From assembly GCF_006874465.1 (NCBI RefSeq), contig NZ_VIRL01000006.1, positions 124,001-188,000 of the forward strand: DNA of 64,000 bases. The letters run 5' to 3'. The stretch is from Microbispora bryophytorum (lineage in GTDB: Bacteria; Actinomycetota; Actinomycetes; Streptosporangiales; Streptosporangiaceae). Shown in pieces: positions 44,734-53,299 of this stretch. Position 1 is the stretch's first letter; the number at the start of each line of letters is the position of its first letter. A program made the position numbers and the translations under genes. The notes under the pieces are model-generated. The model was not told the origin of the DNA and searched no databases. It saw only the letters and a program-made list of their open reading frames with translations.

Positions 44734-47222
44734 GCGTGCGCAGGAACGGTCCGAGGGGCCGCGCCAAGGAGGGTGCCAGACGCGGCAGGAGGATACGCCG
44801 GACTCTGGCGCTGCTGTTCGTCGCGTTCGCGGCGTTCGTGACGCTGCCGCTGATCTTCCCGTCGGATACGGCGAGCGCGGTCGGGCCGTGTGACCTGTCG
44901 CCGGCCCTCGCCCCGGAGATCGTGGGCGGCGGCGTCGACGGGCTGGTCCAGCCGCCGGCCGCGGACGTGACCGCGACCGCGGGCCAGAACACCGAGCAGG
45001 CGCCGAAGCCGCCGGTGACCAACTACGAGCGGTACGGCATGGCCGGCCAGTTCTGGCACACCTACGACCTCGGGTGTTCCGACGTCACGGCCGTGCTCGG
45101 CAACGCGTGGGCCAACACGGTCTTCTCGTGGGCCAAGGCCGTCGACCGGCTGACGATCAGCACCTACCAGGCGGCGGCCACCGAGGGCCCGCTGCAGCCC
45201 ATCAAGGACGTCGCCGACGAGGTCGTCACCAACCTCGCCAACGCGATGTACTGGCCGTACCTGCGGCCGATCGTCATCCTCGGCGCGATCTGGCTGGCGT
45301 GGTACGGACTGATCCGCAAGCGCGCGACGACGACCACCGAGGGCGTCATCTGGATGGTCCTCGCCGTCACGGTCGCCATCTGGTTCTTCAGCCGGCCGGG
45401 TGACTTCACCGGCCTCGGCAAGACCGTGACCGACAAGACCGGCGAGATCGTGAACTCGGCGTTCTCCGGGCTGCCGGGGGCGGGCGGCGCGTCCTGCCTG
45501 CCGATGAAGGAGACCGCGCCGGGCGAGGTGCCGAGCGCGCCCACCGCGGGCGGCTACGGCCGCCAGGGCACGCCCGGCGTGGAGCAGAACGCGGACGCGC
45601 TGTGGTCGGTCCTGGTCTGCAAGCCGTGGCTGATGGGTGAGTTCGGCACGGCCGACCCCGACGCCGGTCTCGTGAAGGGTCTGGGCGCCAAGCTGCTCAA
45701 CCTCCAGGCCATCGACGCCGCCGAGCAGGCCGCCGATCAGACACCGGCCTCCGACTCCCACCAGCAGCGGTTCGAGGAGGAGGTCGCCAAGCCGATGCAG
45801 AGCACCCCGGCGTACTTCCTGTTCCAGGGCAAGGACTGGACCAGCCGCCTGGGCATCTCGATCGGCGCGTTCATCGCGGCGATGGTCGCGGGTCTGCTCA
45901 TCTTCCTCGTCGCGGTGTCGCTGCTCGTCCTGAAGGTCGGTTTCCTGCTGCTGCTGATGCTCGGGCCGGTCTTCCTGCTGATCGGCGTGCATCCGGGCTC
46001 CGGCCGCATCATCGCCATGCGCTGGGTGGAGATGCTGGTCGGCACCCTGCTGCGCCAGGCGGTGCTGGCCCTGGTGCTGGGCATCCTCGTGTACGGCTAC
46101 GCGCTGATCATTTCGACCAGCCTGCCCTGGGGCATGCAGATCCTGTTCATGGCGCTGCTGACGATCGCGGTCTTCTTCTACAGACGGCCGTTCCAGCACC
46201 TGTTCGCCTCGATGGACGGGCACACGCTCACCACCCGGATGCTCGGCGAGGCCGCCAGCGCGCCGACCCTGTCGCGCGCGGCCAACGCGCTGCCGCCGGT
46301 CGCGGCGGCCCGGGCGGCCCGGTGGGGCCTGCGCAAGGCCGAGCCGGTCATCAGCGCGGCCGCGATGGCGACGGGCGCGGGCACGGCGGCCGCCGCGGCG
46401 GGGGTGGCACAGGGCCGCGTGCGCGGCGAGGAGGGCGCGGGCGGCGTGCCGGCCCAGGCCGGAGCGCGTGCGGGGGCCCAACCCGCGCCGCTCGACGCCG
46501 ACGCGCAGGGGGCCGGCCGCCGCAAGGCCGGGGTCACCGCGTCACGTCCCGGATCGGCCCCGCCGCTCAACCTGTCGGGGGTGCGGCCGGCCGGACCCGT
46601 ACGGGCGTCCACGCCGTCCGGCCCTGGCTCGCCCTCGCCGGCCCAGGTCGCGTCCGCCGCGGCGTCGTCGGGGAGCCCGGCGGGCCCGCCGCAGCGGGTC
46701 ACCGGCGCTTCGGCCGTGCCCGCGCCGTCCGCGGCATCGTCCGCCGCGCCGGCTGCCGCATCGTCCGGAGCGCCGTCCCGCGGCCGCGTGTCCGGGGGCG
46801 GCGGTTCCGGCGGCGGCTGGTTCAGCGGCAGGTCCGGCGGCTGGGCCTCCCGGCCGTCGTCCCCCAGGCCGTCCGGCGGAAGCTCCGGTGGGAGCTCGGG
46901 CGGCAGCTCGGGCGGGTTCTTCGGCGGTTCGCGCGGCTCCTCCGGCGGGTCCTCGAACAGGTCGTCCCGTGGTTCTTCAGGTGGCTCTTCGGGTGGTTCG
47001 TCCGGTGGCCTGTTCGGCGGATCGTCCCGGCGGGGCGACGGCGGCCGTTCCCGGCCCGCCCCGCCGCGTGACTCCGGGTCGTCCGGCGGCTCGTCGTCCA
47101 GCCGTCCGCGTTCGGAGCCGCCTCCGCTCTGGCTGCCGAGCAGGGGAGAGGGCACGCGCCGCGGCGGCGACGCGCCCACCCCGTTCTGGGCCAAGCCCGC
47201 CGACCGCGACTCCGGCGACTGA
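44730..47222 (+). CDS. VirB6/TrbL-like polytopic channel protein
   Basis: Encodes 830 aa. A basic N-terminus and signal-like helix (about 26-48) precede an extracytoplasmic part, then several helices (two near 180-225 and five to six between 370 and 490), as in VirB6/TrbL channel components. The cytoplasmic C-terminal 330 residues are low complexity: Ala/Pro-rich, then many SGGSSGG and SSRGSSGG repeats, ending in a Pro/Arg-rich tail. The family forms the inner-membrane pore. GTG start overlaps the VirB4 stop by 4 bp. Confidence 0.85.
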   Translation: MSVRRNGPRGRAKEGARRGRRIRRTLALLFVAFAAFVTLPLIFPSDTASAVGPCDLSPALAPEIVGGGVDGLVQPPAADVTATAGQNTEQAPKPPVTNYERYGMAGQFWHTYDLGCSDVTAVLGNAWANTVFSWAKAVDRLTISTYQAAATEGPLQPIKDVADEVVTNLANAMYWPYLRPIVILGAIWLAWYGLIRKRATTTTEGVIWMVLAVTVAIWFFSRPGDFTGLGKTVTDKTGEIVNSAFSGLPGAGGASCLPMKETAPGEVPSAPTAGGYGRQGTPGVEQNADALWSVLVCKPWLMGEFGTADPDAGLVKGLGAKLLNLQAIDAAEQAADQTPASDSHQQRFEEEVAKPMQSTPAYFLFQGKDWTSRLGISIGAFIAAMVAGLLIFLVAVSLLVLKVGFLLLLMLGPVFLLIGVHPGSGRIIAMRWVEMLVGTLLRQAVLALVLGILVYGYALIISTSLPWGMQILFMALLTIAVFFYRRPFQHLFASMDGHTLTTRMLGEAASAPTLSRAANALPPVAAARAARWGLRKAEPVISAAAMATGAGTAAAAAGVAQGRVRGEEGAGGVPAQAGARAGAQPAPLDADAQGAGRRKAGVTASRPGSAPPLNLSGVRPAGPVRASTPSGPGSPSPAQVASAAASSGSPAGPPQRVTGASAVPAPSAASSAAPAAASSGAPSRGRVSGGGGSGGGWFSGRSGGWASRPSSPRPSGGSSGGSSGGSSGGFFGGSRGSSGGSSNRSSRGSSGGSSGGSSGGLFGGSSRRGDGGRSRPAPPRDSGSSGGSSSSRPRSEPPPLWLPSRGEGTRRGGDAPTPFWAKPADRDSGD

Positions 47223-47241
47223 CGGGAATCTCCGCGCTGTC

Positions 47242-47892
47242 ATGAGAAGCCGAAACAGTGACCGGGGGAAGGGCCTCGCCTTCGCGGTGGCCGTCGTGGT
47301 GCTCGCCGCCGTCGGCGTCTACCTCACGATGAGCCCGCCGTCGAGCTCCTCCGCCGGGAGCGACGAGCAGACGAGGGAGCAGTCCGTCGTGGCCACCCCG
47401 CGGGCGACGGCCGCCGTCCGGGAGCCCAGCCCGGTGGCCACGACCCCCGGCGCCTTCGACGTGTACGCGTACCTGCCGCTGTCGAAGGAGGAGATCGGCG
47501 CGGCGGCCGACCTGGCGCGCCGGTTCACCGAGGCGTACGGCACCTTCTCCCCCGGCGAGGAGCCGGCGGCGCGGGCCGACCGGCTGAAGCGGTTCGCGAC
47601 CGACGAGTTCGCCGGCCAGCTCACCAGGACCGTCACCGATCCCGCGGTGGTGGAGCAGAACGAGACCGACCAGGTGACCTCCAAGGGGTCGGCGAAGGTG
47701 GCGACGATCCGCGACATGACGGCCGCCCAGGTGGTGTTCGTCGTCGACTCGGTTCGTCACGTGACCGACAGGAACGGCCAGAAGGACGTGCCCGAGCAGT
47801 TCGCGGTGACCGTGATCAAGGCGGGGACCGACTGGCGGGTGTACGACCTGCAGCTGGCCGACGCCGGTCAGGACGGGGACAGCTCGCCGTGA
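47242..47892 (+). CDS. TcpC/VirB8-like conjugal transfer protein 2
   Basis: Encodes 216 aa: one N-terminal helix (about 11-30, GLAFAVAVVVLAAVGVYL), a Ser/Thr/Pro linker, and a single NTF2-like domain (about 75-205, AADLARRFTEAYGTFSPGEEP...). It is shorter than the first TcpC-like protein and has only one such domain. The operon thus carries two unequal VirB8-like subunits. It overlaps the following hydrolase gene by 4 bp. Confidence 0.75.
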   Translation: MRSRNSDRGKGLAFAVAVVVLAAVGVYLTMSPPSSSSAGSDEQTREQSVVATPRATAAVREPSPVATTPGAFDVYAYLPLSKEEIGAAADLARRFTEAYGTFSPGEEPAARADRLKRFATDEFAGQLTRTVTDPAVVEQNETDQVTSKGSAKVATIRDMTAAQVVFVVDSVRHVTDRNGQKDVPEQFAVTVIKAGTDWRVYDLQLADAGQDGDSSP

Positions 47893-49040
47893 CCGCCCCG
47901 CCGCGCTTCACTTCGTCCGGCGCCTCGACGCGCGTCGTACGCAGGCTCGCGTCGGCGGGGCGGGACTGGCGGACGATCGCCGTGGTCCTCATCGTGATCG
48001 TTCCGGCCACGCTGTTCGGCTCGATCATCCTGATGACCCCCAGCCCGTCGATCCTCTTCGGCGGCGGCGCCGCCGAGAACTGCGCCGAGGCGGCCACGGG
48101 GGAGGCCGCGGCCGACGTCTCGCAGACGGCCGAGGGGGACATCCCGGACGACTACCTGGAGCTCTACAAGAAGGTCGGCAAGCAGATCGGCGTGCAGTGG
48201 AACGTGCTGGCCGCCATCGGCAAGCGGGAGACCAACCACGGCCGCTCGACGCTGCCGGGGGTGCGCAGCGGCACCAACTACGCGGGGGCCGCGGGGCCGA
48301 TGCAGTTCCTCATCAGCACCTGGGGCGGCCAGGCCAAGATGCGGATCGAGCCGGGCGTCAACGGCTACGCCTCCGACGGCGACGGGGACGGCTACGGCGA
48401 CGTCTACAACCCCGCGGACGCCATCCTCGGCGCGGCCAAGATGCTCAAGCGCAACGGCGCGCCCGACGACCTCAGAAGGGCGATCTTCGTCTACAACCGG
48501 GCCACCTGGTACGTCGACCAGGTGCTGGAGATCGCCAAGCGTTACGCGGCGACCGGGGACATCGCGGTGCCGGCCGAGGCCGACCCGGCCTGCGACTCCG
48601 GCTACGTCGACAGCGCCCCCGACGAGGTCGTACGCAAGATCATCGAGTACGCTCTGGCGCAGCGGGGCAAGCCGTACCGGTGGGGTGGCACGGGCCCCGA
48701 CGCCTTCGACTGCTCGGGGATCATCTACATGGCCTACCGCAACGCGGGGCTGACCATTCCCCGCACGACCTTCGGCCAGTGGCCCTTCGGCGCGAAGATC
48801 GAGGAGGGCCGGGAACAGCCCGGCGACCTCGTCTTCTTCAACGCCGGTCCGGGCACGGCCAAGGACAGTCCGGGGCATGTCGGGATGGTCGTGTCGCCCG
48901 GCAAGATGATCGAGGCACGCTGCACGCTGTGCGGGCCCATCAAAATCTCGACGTACCGCGACCGGCCCAACATCGTCGGTTTCACCCGGCCGCTGGAGAA
49001 CGAGACCGTCGTCGCGCAACTGAAGCGGGCGCAGACGTGA
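47889..49040 (+). CDS. bifunctional SLT lytic transglycosylase / NlpC-P60 endopeptidase
   Basis: Encodes 383 aa: one N-terminal membrane helix (about 27-50), a soluble lytic transglycosylase domain (about 85-215, catalytic Glu in GKRETNHG near 115, then GAAGPMQFL), and a C-terminal NlpC/P60 domain (about 255-365, Cys in DCSGII near 274, His in GHVGMV near 330). It resembles CwlT/Orf14 of Gram-positive conjugative elements, which open the wall locally for the transfer channel. Catalytic residues look intact. It overlaps both neighbours by 4 bp. Confidence 0.92.
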   Translation: MTAPPRFTSSGASTRVVRRLASAGRDWRTIAVVLIVIVPATLFGSIILMTPSPSILFGGGAAENCAEAATGEAAADVSQTAEGDIPDDYLELYKKVGKQIGVQWNVLAAIGKRETNHGRSTLPGVRSGTNYAGAAGPMQFLISTWGGQAKMRIEPGVNGYASDGDGDGYGDVYNPADAILGAAKMLKRNGAPDDLRRAIFVYNRATWYVDQVLEIAKRYAATGDIAVPAEADPACDSGYVDSAPDEVVRKIIEYALAQRGKPYRWGGTGPDAFDCSGIIYMAYRNAGLTIPRTTFGQWPFGAKIEEGREQPGDLVFFNAGPGTAKDSPGHVGMVVSPGKMIEARCTLCGPIKISTYRDRPNIVGFTRPLENETVVAQLKRAQT

Positions 49041-49438
49041 CGGGCACGCGGCTCGTCGTCGGGGCCGCGATCGTCGAGGGCGGCCGCCTCCTGGCCGCCC
49101 AGCGGTCCGGACCCCCGGCGCTGCGCGGCGGCTGGGAGTTCCCCGGCGGGAAGGTCGACCCGGGGGAGGACGAGCATGCGGCGCTGGTGCGCGAGTGCGC
49201 CGAGGAGCTCGGGGTCCAGGTCGTCCTCGGACGCCGCGTCGGCGGGGACTGGCCGCTGGACAACGGCTTTCTGATGCACGTGTGGCTCGCCACCGTCGTC
49301 ACGGGCGTGCCCCGCCCACTGGAGCATCTCGCGCTGCGCTGGCTGGAGCCGCACGAGTTGTACGACGTCCCCTGGCTTCCGGCGGATCTGCCGGTCGTCG
49401 CCGCGATCGAGAAGCTGCTGCCAGGTCAAGGGGCATAG
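49037..49438 (+). CDS. NUDIX (MutT-like) hydrolase
   Basis: Encodes 133 aa with a complete Nudix box GGKVDPGEDEHAALVRECAEELGV (GX5EX7REUXEEXGU, about 37-60) and a MutT-like C-terminal LRWLEPHEL...WLPADLPV. It probably sanitises oxidised nucleotides such as 8-oxo-dGTP. GTG 49037 overlaps the stop of the SLT-NlpC gene by 4 bp, so it is translationally part of the secretion-like operon, which is unexpected for a housekeeping enzyme. It might act on a nucleotide signal instead; nothing in the sequence decides this. Confidence 0.9.
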   Translation: MTGTRLVVGAAIVEGGRLLAAQRSGPPALRGGWEFPGGKVDPGEDEHAALVRECAEELGVQVVLGRRVGGDWPLDNGFLMHVWLATVVTGVPRPLEHLALRWLEPHELYDVPWLPADLPVVAAIEKLLPGQGA

Positions 49439-49531
49439 TCGCCGAATCGTTCGCAAGATCCGGCTTTGCTCCTGCTTTTACCGAACTACAATCGGTCCTG
49501 ACCTCGAAGCCGGGCCGACAGGAGGCGAACG

Positions 49532-50584
49532 GTGATTGGACGCGTGTACATGAGAGCCGCGTCCTCGGCTGTCGCCTCGGTGGCCATCGCCACGCTGGCG
49601 ATCGTGGCCGTGGGTCCGGTGATCGGCGCCAACGCCGATCCGGTGGAGCCGTGCGACCCCGCTGTGGACCCCCAGTGTGCCGTGGTCACGGTCACCGTCA
49701 CCCAGACGCCGCCGGCCACCGCCTCGGCGAACGCGAGCCCCACGGCCGAGCCGGTGGTGACCAAGACCGTCACCATCACGCCGACGCCGACGCAGACCAA
49801 GACCAAGACCCCCAAGCCGGTCACGACGACGACCGCTCCCCCCGCGGCCACCTCGGAGCAGAACCCGCCGCAGTCGACGCAGACGTTCCCCACGCCGTCT
49901 GACATGTCCATCCCGAGTCCGACCCCGAGCCCGGCGGACGACGGGCAGGTGAGCCTGCCCCCCGCGTCGGCCGAGCCGACGCCGGACACGGCGCAGCAGA
50001 CCCCCAGCACGGGCGTGACGTTCGAGCAGCCCGATCCCGAGACGGTGCCGATCGAGATCCGCAACGCGTCTCCCGAGTACGACAAACCGACGCTGGCCCA
50101 CCGGCTCGCCATCCCCGCCGGGGTGCTCGTGGGCATCGCGCTGATCGCCTGGCTGATCTTCGAAGGCCGGCTGCGCAGGATGGCGCACGCCGCCGCGGTG
50201 CGGCGGGGCGGCCCGGCCGCGGCGCGGACGCCGGCTCCCGAGGCGGCGGCCTACCCGGCGGCGACCCCCGGCTACGCCCCGATGATGGGTTTCGTGCCCG
50301 TCCAGCCCTACACCGTGGGCTATCCGCAGCAGCCCTACGGCTACCCGGTGCCGTACGGCTACGCCCAGCCGTACGGGTATCCGGTGGCCGACCCCGCCCA
50401 GCTGCAGGCGCAGCAGCAGGCGCAGGCCCAGCAGTACCCGGGCCAGGCCCCGGCGCCCCAGGGCGCGGCCGATCCCTGGAGCCAGGCGGTCGGTGAGGCC
50501 CAGGCCGGGGTATGGAGCGAGGCCACCCGGCCCGGCCATCTTCCGCAGCCGCCCCAGGGCGAGGACCCGACCACCCAGCGCTGA
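49532..50584 (+). CDS. single-pass membrane protein with Thr/Pro-rich ectodomain and Tyr/Pro/Gln-rich tail
   Basis: Encodes 350 aa. A signal peptide (about 1-36) is followed by a Thr/Pro/Ser-rich extracellular region (about 37-190, TVTQTPP, TPTPTQTKTKTPKP), a transmembrane helix (about 192-212, AGVLVGIALIAWLIFEG) and a cytoplasmic tail with YGYPVPYGYAQPYGYPV repeats and Gln-rich runs. I recognise no family. The ectodomain resembles mucin-like wall spacers. It follows the NUDIX gene by 93 bp and ends at a strong terminator, so it may close the secretion-like operon. Confidence 0.75.
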   Translation: MIGRVYMRAASSAVASVAIATLAIVAVGPVIGANADPVEPCDPAVDPQCAVVTVTVTQTPPATASANASPTAEPVVTKTVTITPTPTQTKTKTPKPVTTTTAPPAATSEQNPPQSTQTFPTPSDMSIPSPTPSPADDGQVSLPPASAEPTPDTAQQTPSTGVTFEQPDPETVPIEIRNASPEYDKPTLAHRLAIPAGVLVGIALIAWLIFEGRLRRMAHAAAVRRGGPAAARTPAPEAAAYPAATPGYAPMMGFVPVQPYTVGYPQQPYGYPVPYGYAQPYGYPVADPAQLQAQQQAQAQQYPGQAPAPQGAADPWSQAVGEAQAGVWSEATRPGHLPQPPQGEDPTTQR

Positions 50585-50591
50585 CGAACAG

Positions 50592-50626
50592 AAAGGCGCC
50601 GATCGGACGGACCGATCGGCGCCTTT
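50592..50626. terminator. strong bidirectional terminator
   Basis: AAAGGCGCCGATCGG (50592-50606) pairs perfectly with CCGATCGGCGCCTTT (50612-50626) around ACGGA. It separates the end of the secretion-like operon from the convergent sdhB1 gene. Confidence 0.9.
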
Positions 50627-50650
50627 GTCGGGTACTCAGCTGTCAGAGGC

Positions 50651-51403
50651 TCAGCGCTGACGCTTGAAGATCTTCGAGCCCAGCCAGACCAGCGGGTCGT
50701 ACTTCCGGTCGACGACGCGTTCCTTCATCGGGATGATCGCGTTGTCGGTGATCTTGATGTGCTCGGGGCAGACCTCGGTGCAGCACTTGGTGATGTTGCA
50801 GTAGCCGAGGCCGTGCTCCTCCTGCGCCGGCTCCTTGCGCTCCGCCACGTCGTACGGGTGCATGTCGAGCTCCGCGATCCGGATGAAGTACCGCGGGCCG
50901 GAGAAGTTCGGCTTGTTCTCCTCATGGTCGCGGATCACGTGGCAGACGTTCTGGCACATGAAGCATTCGATGCACTTGCGGAACTCCTGCGAGCGCTCGA
51001 CGTCGACCTGCTGCATGCGGTACTCGCCCGGCTTCACGTCCGCGGGCGGCGTGAACGACGGGACCTCGCGGGCCTTCTGGTAGTTGAACGACACGTCCGT
51101 CACCAGGTCCTTGATGACCGGGAACGTCCGCAGCGGCGTGACCGTGATGGTCTCGCTCTCCTCGAAGGTGGACATCCGGGTCATGCAGCCCAGCCGGGGC
51201 CTGCCGTTGATCTCCATCGAGCACGAGCCGCACTTGCCGGCCTTGCAGTTCCAGCGGACCGCGAGGTCGGGGGTCTGCGTGGCCTGGAGCCGGTGGATGA
51301 CGTCGAGGACGACCTCGCCCTCGTTCACCTCGACGGTGAAGTCCTCCAGGCGGCCCTCGCCGCCCTCGCCGCGCCAGATGCGGAACTTCGCCTTGTATCC
51401 CAT
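50651..51403 (-). CDS. sdhB: succinate dehydrogenase iron-sulfur subunit (Sdh1 type)
   Basis: Encodes 250 aa. The N-terminal [2Fe-2S] ligands are in CKAGKCGSC plus LGC. The C-terminal clusters are in CIECFMCQNVC and CTEVCPEH, supplying the [4Fe-4S] and [3Fe-4S] sites. It passes electrons from the flavoprotein to quinone through the membrane subunit. Its ATG overlaps the sdhA1 stop by one base (TGATG). The operon order here is membrane subunit, flavoprotein, iron-sulfur, as in mycobacterial Sdh1. Confidence 0.95.
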   Translation of the reverse strand: MGYKAKFRIWRGEGGEGRLEDFTVEVNEGEVVLDVIHRLQATQTPDLAVRWNCKAGKCGSCSMEINGRPRLGCMTRMSTFEESETITVTPLRTFPVIKDLVTDVSFNYQKAREVPSFTPPADVKPGEYRMQQVDVERSQEFRKCIECFMCQNVCHVIRDHEENKPNFSGPRYFIRIAELDMHPYDVAERKEPAQEEHGLGYCNITKCCTEVCPEHIKITDNAIIPMKERVVDRKYDPLVWLGSKIFKRQR

Positions 51404-53289
51404 CACGACTCCTTGACCGCGGCGTCGTATTCCGCCAGCTCTTCCTCGGTGAGGTACTTCTCCAGCTCGGAGCGCTCGAACAGACCGATGAGGTCGCCCC
51501 GCATGGACGGCTGGGCCCTCTCCTCGACCGTGACGGACGTGCCGTCCGGCTTCGCGGAGCAGACCAGCAGCTTGCGCCGCCAGCCGGCCGACATGCCGGG
51601 GAAGTCGTCGCGGGTGTGACCGCCGCGGCTCTCCTCCCGCAGCAGCGCGGCCTTCGCCACGCACTCGCTGACCAGCAGCATGTTGCGCAGGTCGAGCGCG
51701 AGGTGCCAGCCGGGGTTGTAGATCCTGCTGCCCGAGGAGGCGGCGTTCTTGGCCCGCTCCTTGAGCTTCTCGACGACCTGGAGGGCCTCGCTGATCTCCT
51801 CGGACTTGCGGATGATGCCGACCAGGTCGTTCATCGTGCGCTGCAGCTCGTGGTGGACCTCGTACGGGTTCTCCCCGCCGGTCCGCTCCAGCGGGGCCAG
51901 GGCCTCGGCCTTGGCCTCCTCGACGCCGGTCACGGACGGCCGCTTGGCCAGCCCGTCCACGTATCCCGCGGCTCCCGCGCCGGCCCGGCGGCCGAACACC
52001 AGCAGGTCGGACAGCGAGTTGCCGCCGAGGCGGTTGGAGCCGTGCATGCCGCCGGAGACCTCGCCGGCCGCGAACAGGCCCGGGACCGACGCCGCGCCGG
52101 TGTCGGCGTCCACCTCGACGCCGCCCATGATGTAGTGGCAGGTCGGGCCGACCTGCATGGGCTCCTTGGTGATGTCGACGTCCGCCAGCTCCTTGAACTG
52201 GTGGTGCATCGACGGCAGCCGCCTGGTGATTTCAGCGGCGGGCAGGCGGGTGGACACGTCGAGGAACACGCCGCCCTGCGGTGACCCGCGCCCGGCCTTC
52301 ACCTCGGCGTTGATCGCCCTGGCCACCTCGTCACGGGGCAGCAGCTCCGGCGGACGGCGGTTGTTGGCCTGGTCGTCGTACCAGCGGTCCGCCTCCTCCT
52401 CGGTCGTGGCGTACTTGTCCTTGAACACGTCCGGGATGTAGTCGAACATGAAGCGGCGGCCCTCGGAGTTGCGCAGGACGCCGCCGTCGCCGCGCACCGA
52501 CTCGGTCACCAGGATGCCGCGCACCGACGGGGGCCAGACCATGCCGGTCGGGTGGAACTGGATGAACTCCATGTTGATGAGCTTCGCGCCGGCGAGCAGG
52601 GCCAGCGCGTGACCGTCACCGGTGTACTCCCAGGAGTTCGACGTGACGACGTACGACTTGCCGATGCCGCCGGTGGCCAGCACCACGGCGGGGGCGTCGA
52701 AGAGGATGAAGTCGCCCGTCTCCCGCCAGTAGCCGAAGGCCCCGGAGATCGCGTCCCCATCCTTCAGCAGCCGGGTGATCGTGCACTCGGCGAAGACCTT
52801 GATGTACGCCTCGGGGTCGCCGTGCAGCTTCTCGTCCTCCTGCTGCAGGGCGACGACGCGCTGCTGGAGGGTGCGGATCAGCTCCAGGCCGGTGCGGTCG
52901 CCGACGTGGGCGAGGCGCGGGTACTCGTGGCCGCCGAAGTTGCGCTGGCTGATCTTGCCGTCCTTGGTGCGGTCGAACAGCGCGCCCCAGGCCTCCAGCT
53001 CCCAGACCCGGTCCGGGGCCTCCTTGGCGTGCAGCTCCGCCATGCGCCAGTTGTTGAGGAACTTGCCTCCGCGCATGGTGTCGCGGAAGTGCACCATCCA
53101 GTTGTCGCTGCTGTTGACGTTGCCCATCGCGGCGGCGGCGCCGCCCTCGGCCATGACCGTGTGGGCCTTGCCGAACAGCGACTTGCAGACGATCGCCGTC
53201 CGCTTGCCCTGCTGCCGCGCCTCGATCGCCGCGCGGAGGCCCGCTCCACCGGCCCCGATGACGACGACGTCGTATTCGTGACGCTCCAC
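51403..53289 (-). CDS. sdhA: succinate dehydrogenase flavoprotein subunit (Sdh1 type)
   Basis: Encodes 628 aa. FAD-binding GAGGAGLRAA (about 12-21), the flavin-attachment region KAHTVMAEGGAAAAMG with the covalent His, substrate-site FIQFHPTG, and GEVSGGMHGSNRLGGNSL are all present. It oxidises succinate to fumarate, feeding either fumarase in this window. It lies 10 bp after the membrane-subunit gene. A second, clearly different flavoprotein is encoded at 59513. Confidence 0.96.
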   Translation of the reverse strand: MERHEYDVVVIGAGGAGLRAAIEARQQGKRTAIVCKSLFGKAHTVMAEGGAAAAMGNVNSSDNWMVHFRDTMRGGKFLNNWRMAELHAKEAPDRVWELEAWGALFDRTKDGKISQRNFGGHEYPRLAHVGDRTGLELIRTLQQRVVALQQEDEKLHGDPEAYIKVFAECTITRLLKDGDAISGAFGYWRETGDFILFDAPAVVLATGGIGKSYVVTSNSWEYTGDGHALALLAGAKLINMEFIQFHPTGMVWPPSVRGILVTESVRGDGGVLRNSEGRRFMFDYIPDVFKDKYATTEEEADRWYDDQANNRRPPELLPRDEVARAINAEVKAGRGSPQGGVFLDVSTRLPAAEITRRLPSMHHQFKELADVDITKEPMQVGPTCHYIMGGVEVDADTGAASVPGLFAAGEVSGGMHGSNRLGGNSLSDLLVFGRRAGAGAAGYVDGLAKRPSVTGVEEAKAEALAPLERTGGENPYEVHHELQRTMNDLVGIIRKSEEISEALQVVEKLKERAKNAASSGSRIYNPGWHLALDLRNMLLVSECVAKAALLREESRGGHTRDDFPGMSAGWRRKLLVCSAKPDGTSVTVEERAQPSMRGDLIGLFERSELEKYLTEEELAEYDAAVKES

Positions 53290-53299
53290 TTGAAAATCC

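Noticed and set aside
41701-46481. Very long minus-strand open frames across the secretion operon (700-990 codons)
   Set aside because: They lie exactly opposite the VirB4 and VirB6-like genes and have shadow composition with no domains.
44900-47200. SGGSSGG coding repeats as a CRISPR-like array
   Set aside because: The repeats are degenerate codon-level low complexity within one gene, with no spacers.
38092-50584. Whole region as an integrative conjugative element
   Set aside because: No integrase, excisionase, relaxase, coupling protein, tRNA end or att repeats are seen, and composition matches the flanks.
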